Part shown: positions 19,770-31,415 of the stretch, in pieces
How the letters are laid out: every line of letters starts with the position of its first letter
Numbering within the stretch: position 1 is the stretch's first letter
Assembly (NCBI GenBank): GCA_030704615.1
Contig: CM060732.1
Coordinates: 26,474,001 to 26,538,000 of the forward strand
DNA from: Takakia lepidozioides
Taxonomy: Eukaryota; Streptophyta; Takakiopsida; Takakiales; Takakiaceae
Direction of reading: 5' to 3'
Length of the DNA stretch: 64,000 bases
Made by a program: the position numbers and the translations under genes
The notes under the pieces: generated by a model
What the model saw: only the letters and a program-made list of their open reading frames with translations
What the model was told of the DNA's origin: nothing
Databases searched by the model: none

Positions 19770-20770
19770 CCCCCAATGAATGTCACAGTGAGCTGTACAC
19801 GACGACCATCCCTTGACTGCCATCCAGGCCTGTAGGATGCTGACTCCTCCCAAAAATCCAGGGTGAAGCCCATGGGATACAACATTGCCCTACCAACGAG
19901 GACATCGTAAGAGACTGCGTCTGTTACAATGGCCTTGGCTCGCATCACTGAGCCATCTATATGATGATCCGGCTGTAGTCTAATGGCCAACTCACGCCGT
20001 GTCATGCCCCGAGCCTGCTCTGATCCTCCCAGAGATGTCTGTATCTGGAAAAGACAAGGTTCCATATCCACCTCTATGAGGTCCAAACCTGCAATAGCAG
20101 CTCTGCCCAACATCAGTGGCTGAGCTCTTGAGTCCAACAAGACCCGTAGTGGCCGGTGCCTCTTGCATGCCGATCCACTCAAAGAGAAAATGTCATCCTG
20201 GTTGTCTAACAAGACAACTCCAGGTGTCACCATGGCGCGCTCAAAGGCTGGCCTAGCTGGCAGCTCCGTCAACCTGGCAGCTGTAGCTTACCAGGGCGCA
20301 GCCGTGGCAGTCTTGACTTTCAAATCCGAGGATCCCTTTGCCACTACACCTTCTACTAACTCCGCAGAAGATGAAATGACATCCCCACTCTCACAGAGTG
20401 TTGCTGCTAGTCTGAACACTGCAGCTGGTCTTACCCCCGGCGTCGCAATCATGGTTGCTGAGAACAGTGGGGCCTGACACACAAAACTGGCCGCCCCCAA
20501 TAACACACTGGCTGCACTAGCCTTGGCAGCAGGTGTCAGTGCTGCACGTGTAGCTCTCCTCAATGACACAATAACGGCCTTTGCTTCGGTATCCGTCGGG
20601 TGAGAACTAGGTACCATGGATGTCGTCGACCCTGTCTCCGTCAAGATGAATGATTGAGGCAACCTAGCCTGACAGCTTGCCTCCCCACGCTGTGGATCCA
20701 ACTCCACCTCTGCACCTCGTGGCTCAGGAACTCGTGTTGTTCCTCGAGTGACGGCTGCAGCAGACTCCAC
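19770..20770 (-). pseudogene. gypsy gag C-terminus and protease, copy 2
   Basis: The frames 20770-20288 and 20272-19770 encode the same Ala/Thr-rich segment and protease seen at 8155-8878. The protease reads LLDSRAQPLMLGRAAIAGL, continues to SYDVLVGRAMLYPMGF, and ends at VTFIGG where the family sequence stops. The active-site triad is Asp-Ser-Arg. The last codons read into epimerase intron DNA. Confidence 0.8.
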
Positions 20771-20812
20771 CTACACTAGTGGTAGTGCTGCCCCACACAT
20801 AAATCTCATGTC

Positions 20813-22203
20813 TCATATGTCTCCTCCGTCAAGATGACGCTGCTGAGGAGGAACATGAGGTGGACCCTCAGGTTTTGGAGCTGGTACCACCTGAGTTATG
20901 GCCATGGCAGCAAGCCTTTGCTCTAGCTGCTGAAGCCGGTTGGCCATGCCTTGGTCAACGCCCTGACCTCTACGTCCTTGGCCACACTGTGCTTGGCTTC
21001 GTCCTGCACCTTGTGCCTGACCACCTCGTGCTCTTTGAGGTGCTCCACCTCGCCCCCGGCCACCATTATTCCATTGGAACTGGCCTCGCCGCAACGCCCA
21101 TACTTGCCACAATGCCCACACTGCAACTGTGCAGGCTATGCTTGTGCCGGCCCTTTGCCACTCTCTGGGCAATCTTTCTTGACATGGGATCCTCTACATG
21201 TCCAATATACCACCCCTGGTTGCTGTTGGTCTGCCAAAGAAGCTATTGGCATCTGCACCTGAGGTCCCCTTTAAGCTCCATGGAATTTGGGTTGGGCAAC
21301 CTTGCCCCCCTGACCATGTTGTTGGGCAGTCCCTTGTGCCTGTTAGCTGGCAGCTGCGCCTCGTGCAGGCATCTCCTTGCCAAATCCAATGGTAACAACT
21401 CGCTCCTCCACCATGTTGAGCTCAATCCGCTCAGCCAGCAGAAACACATCTGCTAATGTGGGTTGGGCCGCTTGTAACAGGATTGCATCCCGCATCCTTC
21501 TCCTGAGCTCCTTGTCCAAAATTCCATACCAGAACTGGACTACCTGAGCTTCAGTAACCCCTTGGGTTACACTTATCAAGCGCCTCATACGAGTGTAGCT
21601 AGGCCTCTCGCAAGCTCTCACTGGATTTGCGCTGGAAGTCTTGCAAACTTCGCACCTTCTCTGTCCGTATGCCTTGGTAGTTCCTCCGCAACTCCTGGAA
21701 GAACTCCACCACCGGGTTGAATCTAGGCACATGTGTTGTAGTCGTGGCAGGAGAAGTGGTAGCACCTTTCGAACTGATATCACCTGCAGAAGTACCGGCA
21801 CACCTTGTTCCACTACTAGTACTGGCAGTGGAGATATTGGTGCTGATGCAGCTACTGGTCGCGTCGTGCCTCGAGTAATGGAGACGTAGTCAGGTGACCA
21901 ATATATCCTCCACTCCTCAATCTCTGCTTCATGTCCTCGCCCGAACTCGTGGTAATCGTCCATAGGCGGACATTCCAAATGCTGGAACAGTCCGTTCCAC
22001 TCCATGAATGGCCCGGTGAACAGCTGTGGATTGCGCATCTACTGCAAATCACACCAACTGTCGAATTTTTGGATAACATCCATCTCGATTGTGCCCACAG
22101 CTCCAGAGTACCTACGAGGCCCCTTGGTAGCTCCATACATCTCCTCCATGTCGTCCCACAACAATGGTGAAGAAAACTGCACACCGTAGCTGCGTGTGGC
22201 CAT
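20813..22203 (-). pseudogene. gypsy Gag with zinc-knuckle region
   Basis: The frame starts at ATG 22203 (MATRSYGVQFSSPLLWDDME). An in-frame TAG near 22039-22041 is followed by MRNPQLFTGPFMEWNGLFQ and the capsid-like helix region with VFLLAERIELNMVEE. Downstream frames (21220-20813) give a knuckle-like TCRGSHVKKDC, in which the first Cys of CCHC is Tyr. A second CGHCGKY block and an Arg/Gly-rich tail end in a coiled-coil-like RLQQLEQRLAAM. Several frameshifts occur. This is structural Gag. Confidence 0.72.
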
Positions 22204-22559
22204 CAACACTCCTACTTTGCCGTGTCATCTTCTCTTGTAATATGAACTGACACAATACGAGACTTTGCAATCAACTGCTCACGTGCGGCAAAATGGAAAC
22301 TTGCCTTGCCTTGCCTATACCCATGCCAGTACCGTGTTTATCCGCTGGCTCACAGTGCAATGTGGCATGGTAGACCTGCATCCTCTCATGCCCATCCTCT
22401 CGGCGTCCTTGCCAAGCTAACCCATAAGCACGATAACCGCTTCTCATTCGGCCTTCACTACTCGCACACCATACATATGTTCAGAATAAGTTTGAGTTCC
22501 TACTGTCACCACCAACCAAAACTAGGAGCCCTCAACCAAAACTAGAAGCCCTCCTCTCA

Positions 22560-22860
22560 TCGCTATGCTTCCCATGACCATCTATATACCCAAAAACCAG
22601 AGATGATCGAAACCTGCATGTTTTTTTTTTGTTTTTTTTTTAAAAAGCTTTTCAAACTAAGCACTACTTACACACATGTAATCATACAAGTGCTAACCCT
22701 CAACTCCTACCTTGCACTCACAGGTAAGAGAGCATCTCTCTCCAGTGATATGAAAACTAAACTCACACTGTCTAATGACATAGAAACACAACACAAGCAC
22801 TCGTTAAAATAAGAGTCTAGCCAGAGGCACCCCAAACTATGGGGACTCCACCCCACAACA
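22560..22860 (-). repeat. candidate 5' LTR of gypsy copy 2
   Basis: On the minus strand this begins TGTTGTGGGGTGGAGTCCCC near 22860 and lies about 350-650 bp upstream of the gag start. Poly-T/poly-A runs occur at 22620-22642. No paired LTR exists in the window, so start and end are tentative. Confidence 0.35.
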
Positions 22861-23218
22861 CTCTCCCTCCATAAGTACACTCAAATGCTAAGCAGCGAGG
22901 AAGCTCGGTCGTGCAGGCTCAACTCGAGAGAGATGAGCCGCACGACTGACGGGCTCGTGAAGATAAGATGGTTCAGGTGTCAAGCTAAACTTGACACTTG
23001 ACTTAACACTTGAACTCATTCCAAGTGTTAAATACAAATAACTAGATTTATTCTAGTTAGTTTCACACTGTATATATTTAACTTGACAGGATGATGTTGG
23101 GTGATTTAGCTCATCCACATCTATAATTTGTAGCTCCTCCTTATGGGCCAAGTAGCATCAATGTGTTTCCAAGCCTTTGAATCAGCTGCATGGCTCACAA
23201 GGCCATCGTTGCTTGCAA

Positions 23219-23985
23219 TCAGGTCATTAATTCTGCAATAGAAGAGCATCTATACATACGCAAAAAGCGTGGTATCAATGGAAAATGTCGAAGCACCTTA
23301 ATAGGTACATTGGATCTCCCCACATTTTTTAATCGGGCGCTTTGACACTTGGGGCAACTCTCTGAAGTTTTCAAGTCCCCCCTAAACAACGCACACCCCT
23401 TTGGGCAAGCATCGATCTTCTCATAAGCAAGCCCATGTACAAAAAACAAGCAGCTCCGCCACAAGAGGCTTTGTCCTTGCTCTTTCGGTGATTTTGGGGT
23501 TGTTGTTTTATACTTTTCCAACTGCTTCATGAATCATGCCCCTCAAACCTCCATAGACTAGGCTTAATGGATAGGCCTAGTTCTCTGTTCTCCGCCTGGG
23601 CAAGATGTCTCCACAATGCCCCTATCCCTTGCGGGAAATAGCCAACAAACACAATATTTTTGCTGAAACATGTTCTTTGTGTCGTGGCAGAAGTTGATCT
23701 GTTGGCCAAGGTGCATACTCTCCTCAAAGCAATTTTCCTGGATCTCAACCAAGATTCTAAATTATTAGTGGACAAAGTTGTACAAGAAATATAAAGAAGA
23801 TAATGATGTCAAACAATTGATGTGGTTTGGGAACATCTATCAAATGTAGAGGGTGGAATGAGATGGAACCGTGGTTGGAACATGATTCAAATTCATATCT
23901 TTTCTCATGGTCAAAATCTGTTATCTTCCCTTCAAGATCCCAAATGTTTTTTCCGCAGCCATCCGAGTGTTGGAGTGCACTCAAT
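23219..23985 (-). pseudogene. CACTA (En/Spm) TNP2-like transposase fragment
   Basis: The frame 23530-23219 reads CPKGCALFRGDLKTSESCPK, then IKVLRHFPLIPRFLRMYRCS and IAELMT. That is the Cys-containing segment and the 'VLRYFPIIPRLQRLF...AEHMRWH' region of TNP2 transposases. The stretch 23775-23527 (YFPQGIGALWRHLAQAEN) is in another frame. The ends of the element are not seen. It lies between the truncated gypsy copy and unassigned DNA. Confidence 0.75.
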
Positions 23986-24570
23986 TAGCAGTCGAATTCC
24001 ATCAGTCATAAGTTGATTTTTTTTCTTTCAATCTGCCCCACGAAAATGTGAAAAGCCCTAATGACCGGAAACACAACAAGGCAAAAGAACTCCCATTGAA
24101 AGATGACCATGACTGCATCTTCAGCTCCCAAAAGTGTCAAGTGCCTACCTTTTCAAATGATTTGATCAAATCCATGCAATAATTTGTGTCGATACTGCTA
24201 TTTTTGAAGGAGCATCATCGGCTCCAAAAATAATTAACATGTTATATGCTTTATACGCAATTCAGCCTGCAGTGTTTTTTTTTCACTTTTCCAAAATCGC
24301 CACAAAGGCTACATGTCAATTCTATCAAGTGCCCATGTGGCGAGAGTAAGAGAAAAGTGGCTATATAACAGGTGTCACAATTTAACAGATCCACGTAGGA
24401 CAATTCTGGCTCCTGATATTTAACCGTTGGCGCTTTCTGGCGAATTTTTTGATTTTTACTCCGAAAAAAAACTCCCAAAATTCCTTTATAAAAGTAGCCG
24501 ACCCATTTTCCAGGTCGAAATCCAGATTTAAAAACACTGAAATTTGCCCGCATTTGGCCACTTTAGATTT

Positions 24571-24592
24571 CTATATATATATATATATATTC
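24571..24592. repeat. (TA)n microsatellite
   Basis: About ten to eleven TA dinucleotides. Confidence 0.95.
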
Positions 24593-24628
24593 TCAAAGAA
24601 ACAGGGGACTTGGCCCTGGTTGGTAACT

Positions 24629-25030
24629 TTATTGCTGAATTATTGGAGGGAAAAAAAACCCTCCAGGCTGCCATAAGGCATATCGCATGAGAGCCATGCA
24701 AGATAACTGAAGTTCGTTACTGAGGATTCTTCCCGGATATTCCGTAAGAAGAAGTAGTGCTCTATCGGCGTGCTGCCTATTTAATATTCTATTGTCAATT
24801 AATATGTCATACCTGTTAGGTTTCTTGGACCATTTTAAATTTTGGGCAGCCCGCAGTTTTCTTAAATACCTAAGGTCAAAATTCCCGGACGTTTGACAAA
24901 TTTTCATTTGGTCGCGTACTCCAACTGCCAATGGCTGATGCTCATATTTTAGCAACACCCCTTGCAATAATACTTGCGTTGCGACAAACTTGTCACTTTT
25001 GTTTGGAGCCTTTGTAAGGGGGGTAACTTC
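24629..25030 (-). CDS. unassigned open frame, about 125-130 residues
   Basis: The frame stays open from about 25030 to a stop at 24629 and contains KPNRYDILIDNRILNRQHAD and ALLLLTEYPGRILSNELQLS. Amino-acid use looks coding-like, with many charged and aliphatic residues and few low-complexity runs. I recognise no family. It may be a captured exon or transposon remnant; no start or splice sites are evident. Confidence 0.25.
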   Translation of the reverse strand, partial: EVTPLTKAPNKSDKFVATQVLLQGVLLKYEHQPLAVGVRDQMKICQTSGNFDLRYLRKLRAAQNLKWSKKPNRYDILIDNRILNRQHADRALLLLTEYPGRILSNELQLSCMALMRYALWQPGGFFFPPIIQQ

Positions 25031-25049
25031 CTACTATAACTGCCAGTTC

Positions 25050-26590
25050 CGGATATTACACGACTTGCAAATCTCATACCCACCGGTGATGTTTATTAAA
25101 CAAATTATAAAATCCTCATAACCTTGTGTATACCGGATCAGTGCCAGGAAGGACGGCTAGGGAAGACACAGAGAACGCAGGGATCCTCAGCTCATAACGC
25201 CAGGGAATACACCCCCAGGGATGACCCTGCCAGCCACGACCTACCCGAGTACAAGAAAGTTGGAATAGTATAGATGAATCACATTTCACATTGAAAGACA
25301 TTTCCAGCTTGGATCATTCAATTTCAGCTTGGCCGAGAAGGATATAACTTTGGACACACTGAATCAAGTACATGGAAAACGCTTCGGCCAGACACACTTA
25401 ATCACCATGTGCTTTTCAATGTAAAGGTGCTTTATGTGGCTACATGGCTTTGATGTTGTGGTGGGGTTTACACTTGCCAGGTCAGAGCCTGACAACTTAC
25501 ACCCAGTCCTCGACCAAAGTTTTAAATGCTTTAGGATGGTCTCAATCAACTGATGAATTAAGGGCTGTCACTGTCCTTCCCTAAATTTTTGGACAGAAAC
25601 TTCCCAAAGCCTAAGAACTCAATCTTGCAAATCAGTGAACAGCCACACACTTGATCACACTTTCTCTATCTCACAACATTAAAACTTGCCAGCTCTCTTA
25701 TACTGTGACACCAGCAACAAGACACGAGTATGCATCTTCCTAACATGCAGCCTTCAAAAGGCTTTACTGTGCGACAATTCGGTCACTCTAGCTCCTACAC
25801 CAGAGCATCTCTCCCAACCCTAGACACAAGCACACATGTGACTAATACATCCCTCTCTAAAGCTTTAACTCCCATCCTGCTTACCCCTGCAAAAATTTCG
25901 TTGGGCCACCACAGCCTTGTACCATTACTCGTCAGTAACATGCAGAGACCATGGCGTTCACTTGCTCCTTTCACAGGTTGTATGCCATAGGTTTCTTCAA
26001 CGGCAACTCTAGATAAGAAAGGGTTCTTCTATGCGGTAGATATGGGAAGTGGTTATTCCACTATGGACTAATCACTCTCCTGAAACAAAGTTGAAGGCTG
26101 AAGCTTGGAAAGACAAGGTTTTGCAGCTTAAATGACAGCCACGAGCTGTTGGAGAGATTAGTCTTCACATGGACAAAGGAAGGATCCCATGATGGTTCTT
26201 GGAGGTTGGTGAAGAAATTTATGCTTTTGCATCCTTGACATACTTTTTGTTCTTTAGCTCGTCAGCGTTTATCACATCCTTGATTCCTGGAAAATCAACC
26301 AAGTCATCATCCCTTAAACAAATGCATGCATGCAACAAGGAGATGCAAATACAAAACACTTCAGATGATACATTATTACTGTTCCCTTTCAAGCCATGCA
26401 CTGCAAATTTTGATTAGTAGCTACTTGAGTAGTACATTCTGCATAAACCTGCTCAACTTTCAAAAATTTGAAATTTGGTGGCCCCACAACTTCAATCTGT
26501 TCAAAAAGCAAAAACATGCACCCAGATAGGAAGACGCGAAGTACCACAGGCAGTAGAATCATCAGAAAGGGGGCGAAGCACATCAAAAGT
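25050..26590. other. gene-free stretch downstream of eRF3
   Basis: No supported coding region. The part near 26590 should include the eRF3 3' UTR on the minus strand. The open frame at 25730-25990 has no recognisable domain. Confidence 0.4.
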
Positions 26591-26597
26591 GCTGGCG

Positions 26598-29500
26598 TCA
26601 GTTCTGTATGCTGCTGCTCCTGGGGAAGTTCACCACCTTCCCAATCGCTACCGTCTTCCCTGCGAGACCGAAAAGCTTGCCAATCATCACATGGTCCTCC
26701 AGAAAACCCATAGTGACATTCAAATCCTATAACCTCTGATTCAAGTGGAAACTAACTAAAAGCAAATAAGAAGCTTCAATCAGTGGCCACGACAGGCAAG
26801 AGTAATTTCTGTAGTTTCGTAAACAACACACCCAGTAAAATCATGGAGTACCTTCGTCACGCAGAGTGAACCGCCCAAGCTGAGGGAAATCTTCAAATTT
26901 CTCCACACATATCAGTTCATTGACCTGCAAGTAGGGAATACGAAATGAGATCCTCTCAACTTGCTGCTCATCGAACATCAACCCTGCGAAAACATTCACC
27001 CATGTAAAGTTGAGACATGCATGCTGGAACTAACTGCATGGCTTGTTAAGAAAAACAGGGTTTAGAAATGACATGTAAGTGTTACATCAATATTCCACAT
27101 GTACAAGGGGAAAATGTGAAGGAAACAAACAAGAGCCCAACCTAGCTGTTCTCCGACGAGGTACCCCCCAGAAATGATGAGCAGGTCAAAGTATCAGACA
27201 GGACTAGCTAGTGCTGCCTCAGTGGTGGAAAATACCCACCTGGATACGAACAACCACAACAGCTCCACTTTTCACAAACAAAATCTTTTTCTTTAAGGGT
27301 TTCTTGGTCTTTGGATCAATTTGATGCAGTAGGCCCATGATCTCACATTCTTCAACAACAGAATGTATGTGCAGCACAGCCTTGTACCCTGCCGTGAATA
27401 TAGCCTGTCCCAAACCAGTCATTCAATCAGTTCAAGTCCCACAAGAACAGGAATAACCGTCCGCCATTCGCATACCCAGAACTGAGGCTTGCCTTTCATG
27501 ACAGACTCAGTTTCACGCCCCTTGACAAGGGACTGTGTTGGTCACCTGTTGCTTGTCACAAGTGATCATTATTTGAGATGGAGGCCTCGGCACAATGCAA
27601 CCTGCAAATGGAGCACTACATAGTAGGCCTGCATTTGTAACCATACCTTTGGGGGAAGAGAAGACAAGGATCTGCGACCAACATACAGTCCACTCATTTT
27701 CGCTCTCATAAATCCCACTTCGCCCTTGAAGATTTTAGCCTCAAGCACTCCACCAGATGTACTAGCAACATAAACAACAAACACAGCACACTAGCCCTGA
27801 AAGCTTGGTATAGAAAAGGCCTAGCATTTTCAGTTTATCCAGAGTGCAAGACCAAGAAGGATTCTTGTTAGTGTGCGAGTCTTCTTTGCACCAGATAACC
27901 CTACACTCTCTTTGTGCCAGACCGTTACTTGCTACAGAAGGATGTGCTACCTTGTGGTCAAGAAGCTCCAGTATTTGCAGCTGCGCATCGAACTCCAGAA
28001 CAGCGGGGATTGGCCTGTCTGCAAACTCAGCAAACCTGTGTCAAAGGTCTGACAGGGAGTCTCCACAGAATAGGCCACTAATTACCCGAGTCCAAGGGAA
28101 AGTAAGAACCACTTATCCACAAGAATAACACCATAAATGAACCTCAACTAGCAGCAGACCATCTAAATTGACAATATATTGGGAGGCGATAGATGGAAAG
28201 TTAGTAAAGTACTTACTCACGCTTGATAGCACAAACCCTGAAGAAATTTCTTCCTCCTCAACTCCAGATAGCCGGATGCGCAAATTCTCACCAGGCCTAG
28301 CATAGTTTACCTCATCGTTGTCACGATAAACTGTCACTACTTTCACCGTCGCCTGCTTCACCACTTAGGAGTAGTCAGAGTATGCAGTTGTATGCACTCA
28401 TCGATAAAATTGTACAGATGAAGTTCAATGCACCCACAAGGGCAAGAAGAAACCAAGCTTGACCATATACTTGGAGAAGGTCAAGGTATTGTTTACCTTA
28501 TTTGGCATAATGATAAGATTGTCCCCTCGTCGCACACTACCAGACTCAATCTTGCCCATCACTACTGTTCCCATGTCCCTGAACTTATCAATCAATGGCA
28601 TCCTGCAGAGACATCCCAGGCACACCATTCTGAGGGAATGAAACAGTGGGGAACAAAAGAGATGAAATCCTATTAGATGCATCTGTTTATTGTTCAAAGG
28701 TAGACAAACTCAACCTACAGTCACCAACAAACTCAACCTATAGTTTGGACAATTATCTGCAATCCACTTGTTACAGACGCCCAAAGCTCTCATAACCTTG
28801 ACTCCTTGAGAACAGCAGGAAACAGGTAAGAGGCCTGTGTACAAATCATCAAATCCAAAACAAAGAGAACATTGGACTCTGTTGTTAAGTACAGAATGTC
28901 TGGCGCAAAATCACAGGAGTTAAAAGAGAGACCTGAAAGGTCCAGTAGGGTCTCGGTCAGGAAGCTCCACAGCATCAAGGGCATCAAACAGGCAGGGTCC
29001 ATCCCACCATGGGCACATAGTTTTTGGAATTCTAGACTTCATGTTATGTCCGTACAACCCTGAGATTGGCAAAAACTGCACATCTGCAGCTCACACACCG
29101 CAGTCAGCAGCTACCACTCCCTCCCTGTCGCAAACATCCCTTCCTTTCTCCCACAGTGACAAAGGAATAGCCCATAGTGACAATAACACGCATATCATGC
29201 TCTCCACCGAAACGCTATGAAGATGATGTCTCTGCGGTAAAAACTATCAACTGGATTACCAGATTGCACACCCATACACTGCTCAACACAAACAGTTGGC
29301 TAGAAATTAGACAAAGGATACACACCTTTCTTCACATTGTAACCACATGTCTTCAGAAAGGGAACCATCTTCTTCTCAATCTCATCAAACCTGTCAACCA
29401 AGATATGCCAATGCTCTGTCAGCAAACTAACTGTTTCAGCGAGAATATATCCATGCTTGACTGGTTGCAGCTCATTCATGCTTACTGCAACAAATTCACG

Positions 29501-31360
29501 TCTAATTCTCACCTCTAGAAAACCAACAAAATAGTGGCACTGTTCTCTCATAGGTTTGTTTAGCACTTCCACCTACTCTGGCACCACCAAACCTGGCGGT
29601 GATAAGCACGATGACGAACAGAAGTGTAGTATTGCTCCTCAAAATTGTAATTAGAACTTTAGAATGCTCTAGCACAACCATCGTGGTCTAACAGCAAAAG
29701 CACTACAGCTGGACTTTATACTAAATACCTATGGATGCATTTGCATTCCTAGGAGCAGTTGAGAGAGTACAGGATGGTGCCAGGGCGAACTCACCTTTCC
29801 TTTGACCATTCGACAGACGGATCATCCATCTTGTTTACAACCACCAGCAGCTTTGAGACACCTAATGTTTTGGCAAGCTGTGCATGCTCCCGAGTCTGCC
29901 CTCCTCTCTCAAACCCAGTCTCAAACTCTCCTTTTCGTGCTGCTATCACCTGAATTAAGAAAGCCAGCAGAGCAGGGGGCAGGGTGAAGACCTGGATCAT
30001 GTTTAGAATTTAAAATGCTGATCCCTCTACGAAAACCAGACCCAGAACAACATCGTCTAAATCATATGGGTCTCTCTTTCTCGCACATGAAAAGTTGCTA
30101 CAATTTCAGTAAGCTTCGAGGATAAACTTACCAAAACTCCAACGTCAGCCTGAGATGCACCACTAATCATGTTGGGCACGTAATTTTTGTGGCCCTGCAA
30201 CACACACCAAACACAAGAATTGCAACCATGCTCATCATCACAGAACATTCATATCAACTATGCCCACCATGTCATAACTCCAAGAAATAAACATGAGCCA
30301 GAAAAATTGTGCAAGGTTGTCTATCCCGAATCAATGAATTTTTATGACTAACAAGTTCCCATATTATGAAGTGAAAAATCTAATAAACATGACCCCACAT
30401 GCCAGCCAACCCCATCTCATACGTTGCCCATTCCAATGCACCCAAAATACAGGATGATTACAGAGTAGGTAATCCAGGGTATATTGCTAGTCATTTGTGT
30501 TCTACATGGTCCTTTCAAAGTATAATGAAACCACATCACATGAGCCACAAGACGCAAAGGATGGAGTGCTTACAGGGGCATCCAGGATGGTGAAACGTGT
30601 TTTCAAAGTTTCAAAATGCGCTCTGCCAACTTCCACTGTCTTGCCCTGCAACGATCACCAAGAAAACTTGTTATTGAGAAAATACATTTAGCAAACACCA
30701 GTTCTACCAGAAAACACCAGAGATACAGCAGAGGCTTTTTACTGCAGAAATATCCAAACAGTGATCTACTTCTCCTGACATTTCCTCAACTGCTGTAGGG
30801 TAGACCTCAGCACCTAGGGCCAGAATACGGAACTCAAAACTTGACAACAAGACAAACTGATCTACCCAGCTTTTTTGAGCTGCTAACTCTACTCACTGAC
30901 AACTGGCAAATCTCTTGGAAGCTGACTGCTCCATACACATCATGGTAGAGCATGAAAATCTCCACTAAGTAGTCGAAGGTCTTAGCATCTACAAATTAAG
31001 GTCTGTATGGTCCTCCACATTCACAGACAGTGCCCCTAAGGAGAATGTACTAACTTTTAGATCTGAAATTGAGCTGCTGATATACTCAGTACATAAAACA
31101 GAGAAAAGGTTACCTTAGCTCGCTCCTCTTCATTGGTATCCATAATGTAGGCCATATACCTGATCATGATGCAAAACCATCAAAACGCATATTCTCTTAA
31201 GACTCTTGAAGAATAACAAGAGTTGCCTAAACATTGCCTTCTATCTGCTCAAAAGCACTACCACTGATCATCCCTGCACAAATTGCTACACTGCACACTT
31301 GCTCCCTTCCCATCCTCAATCGTAGTCACAAGACCATGGCCTTTGTTTCTTCTTCCATTC

Positions 31361-31415
<55 letters not shown>

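Larger units (their letters stand above)
19770..22860 (-). mobile_element. second copy of the methyltransferase-gypsy family, 3'-truncated
   Basis: Similarity to the first copy runs from 19770 to about 20620 (protease and gag end) and the element then extends further 5' into gag. Copy 2 stops at GACATTCAT just after the protease, so methyltransferase, RT, integrase and 3' LTR are absent. It lies within what should be intron 3 of the epimerase gene. Upstream of gag a likely 5' LTR begins near 22860 on the minus strand. Confidence 0.82.

Noticed and set aside
27569-27784. Open frame of 71 codons between eRF3 exons 13 and 14
   Set aside because: It lies inside an intron, has no match to the family, and the flanking exons join without it.
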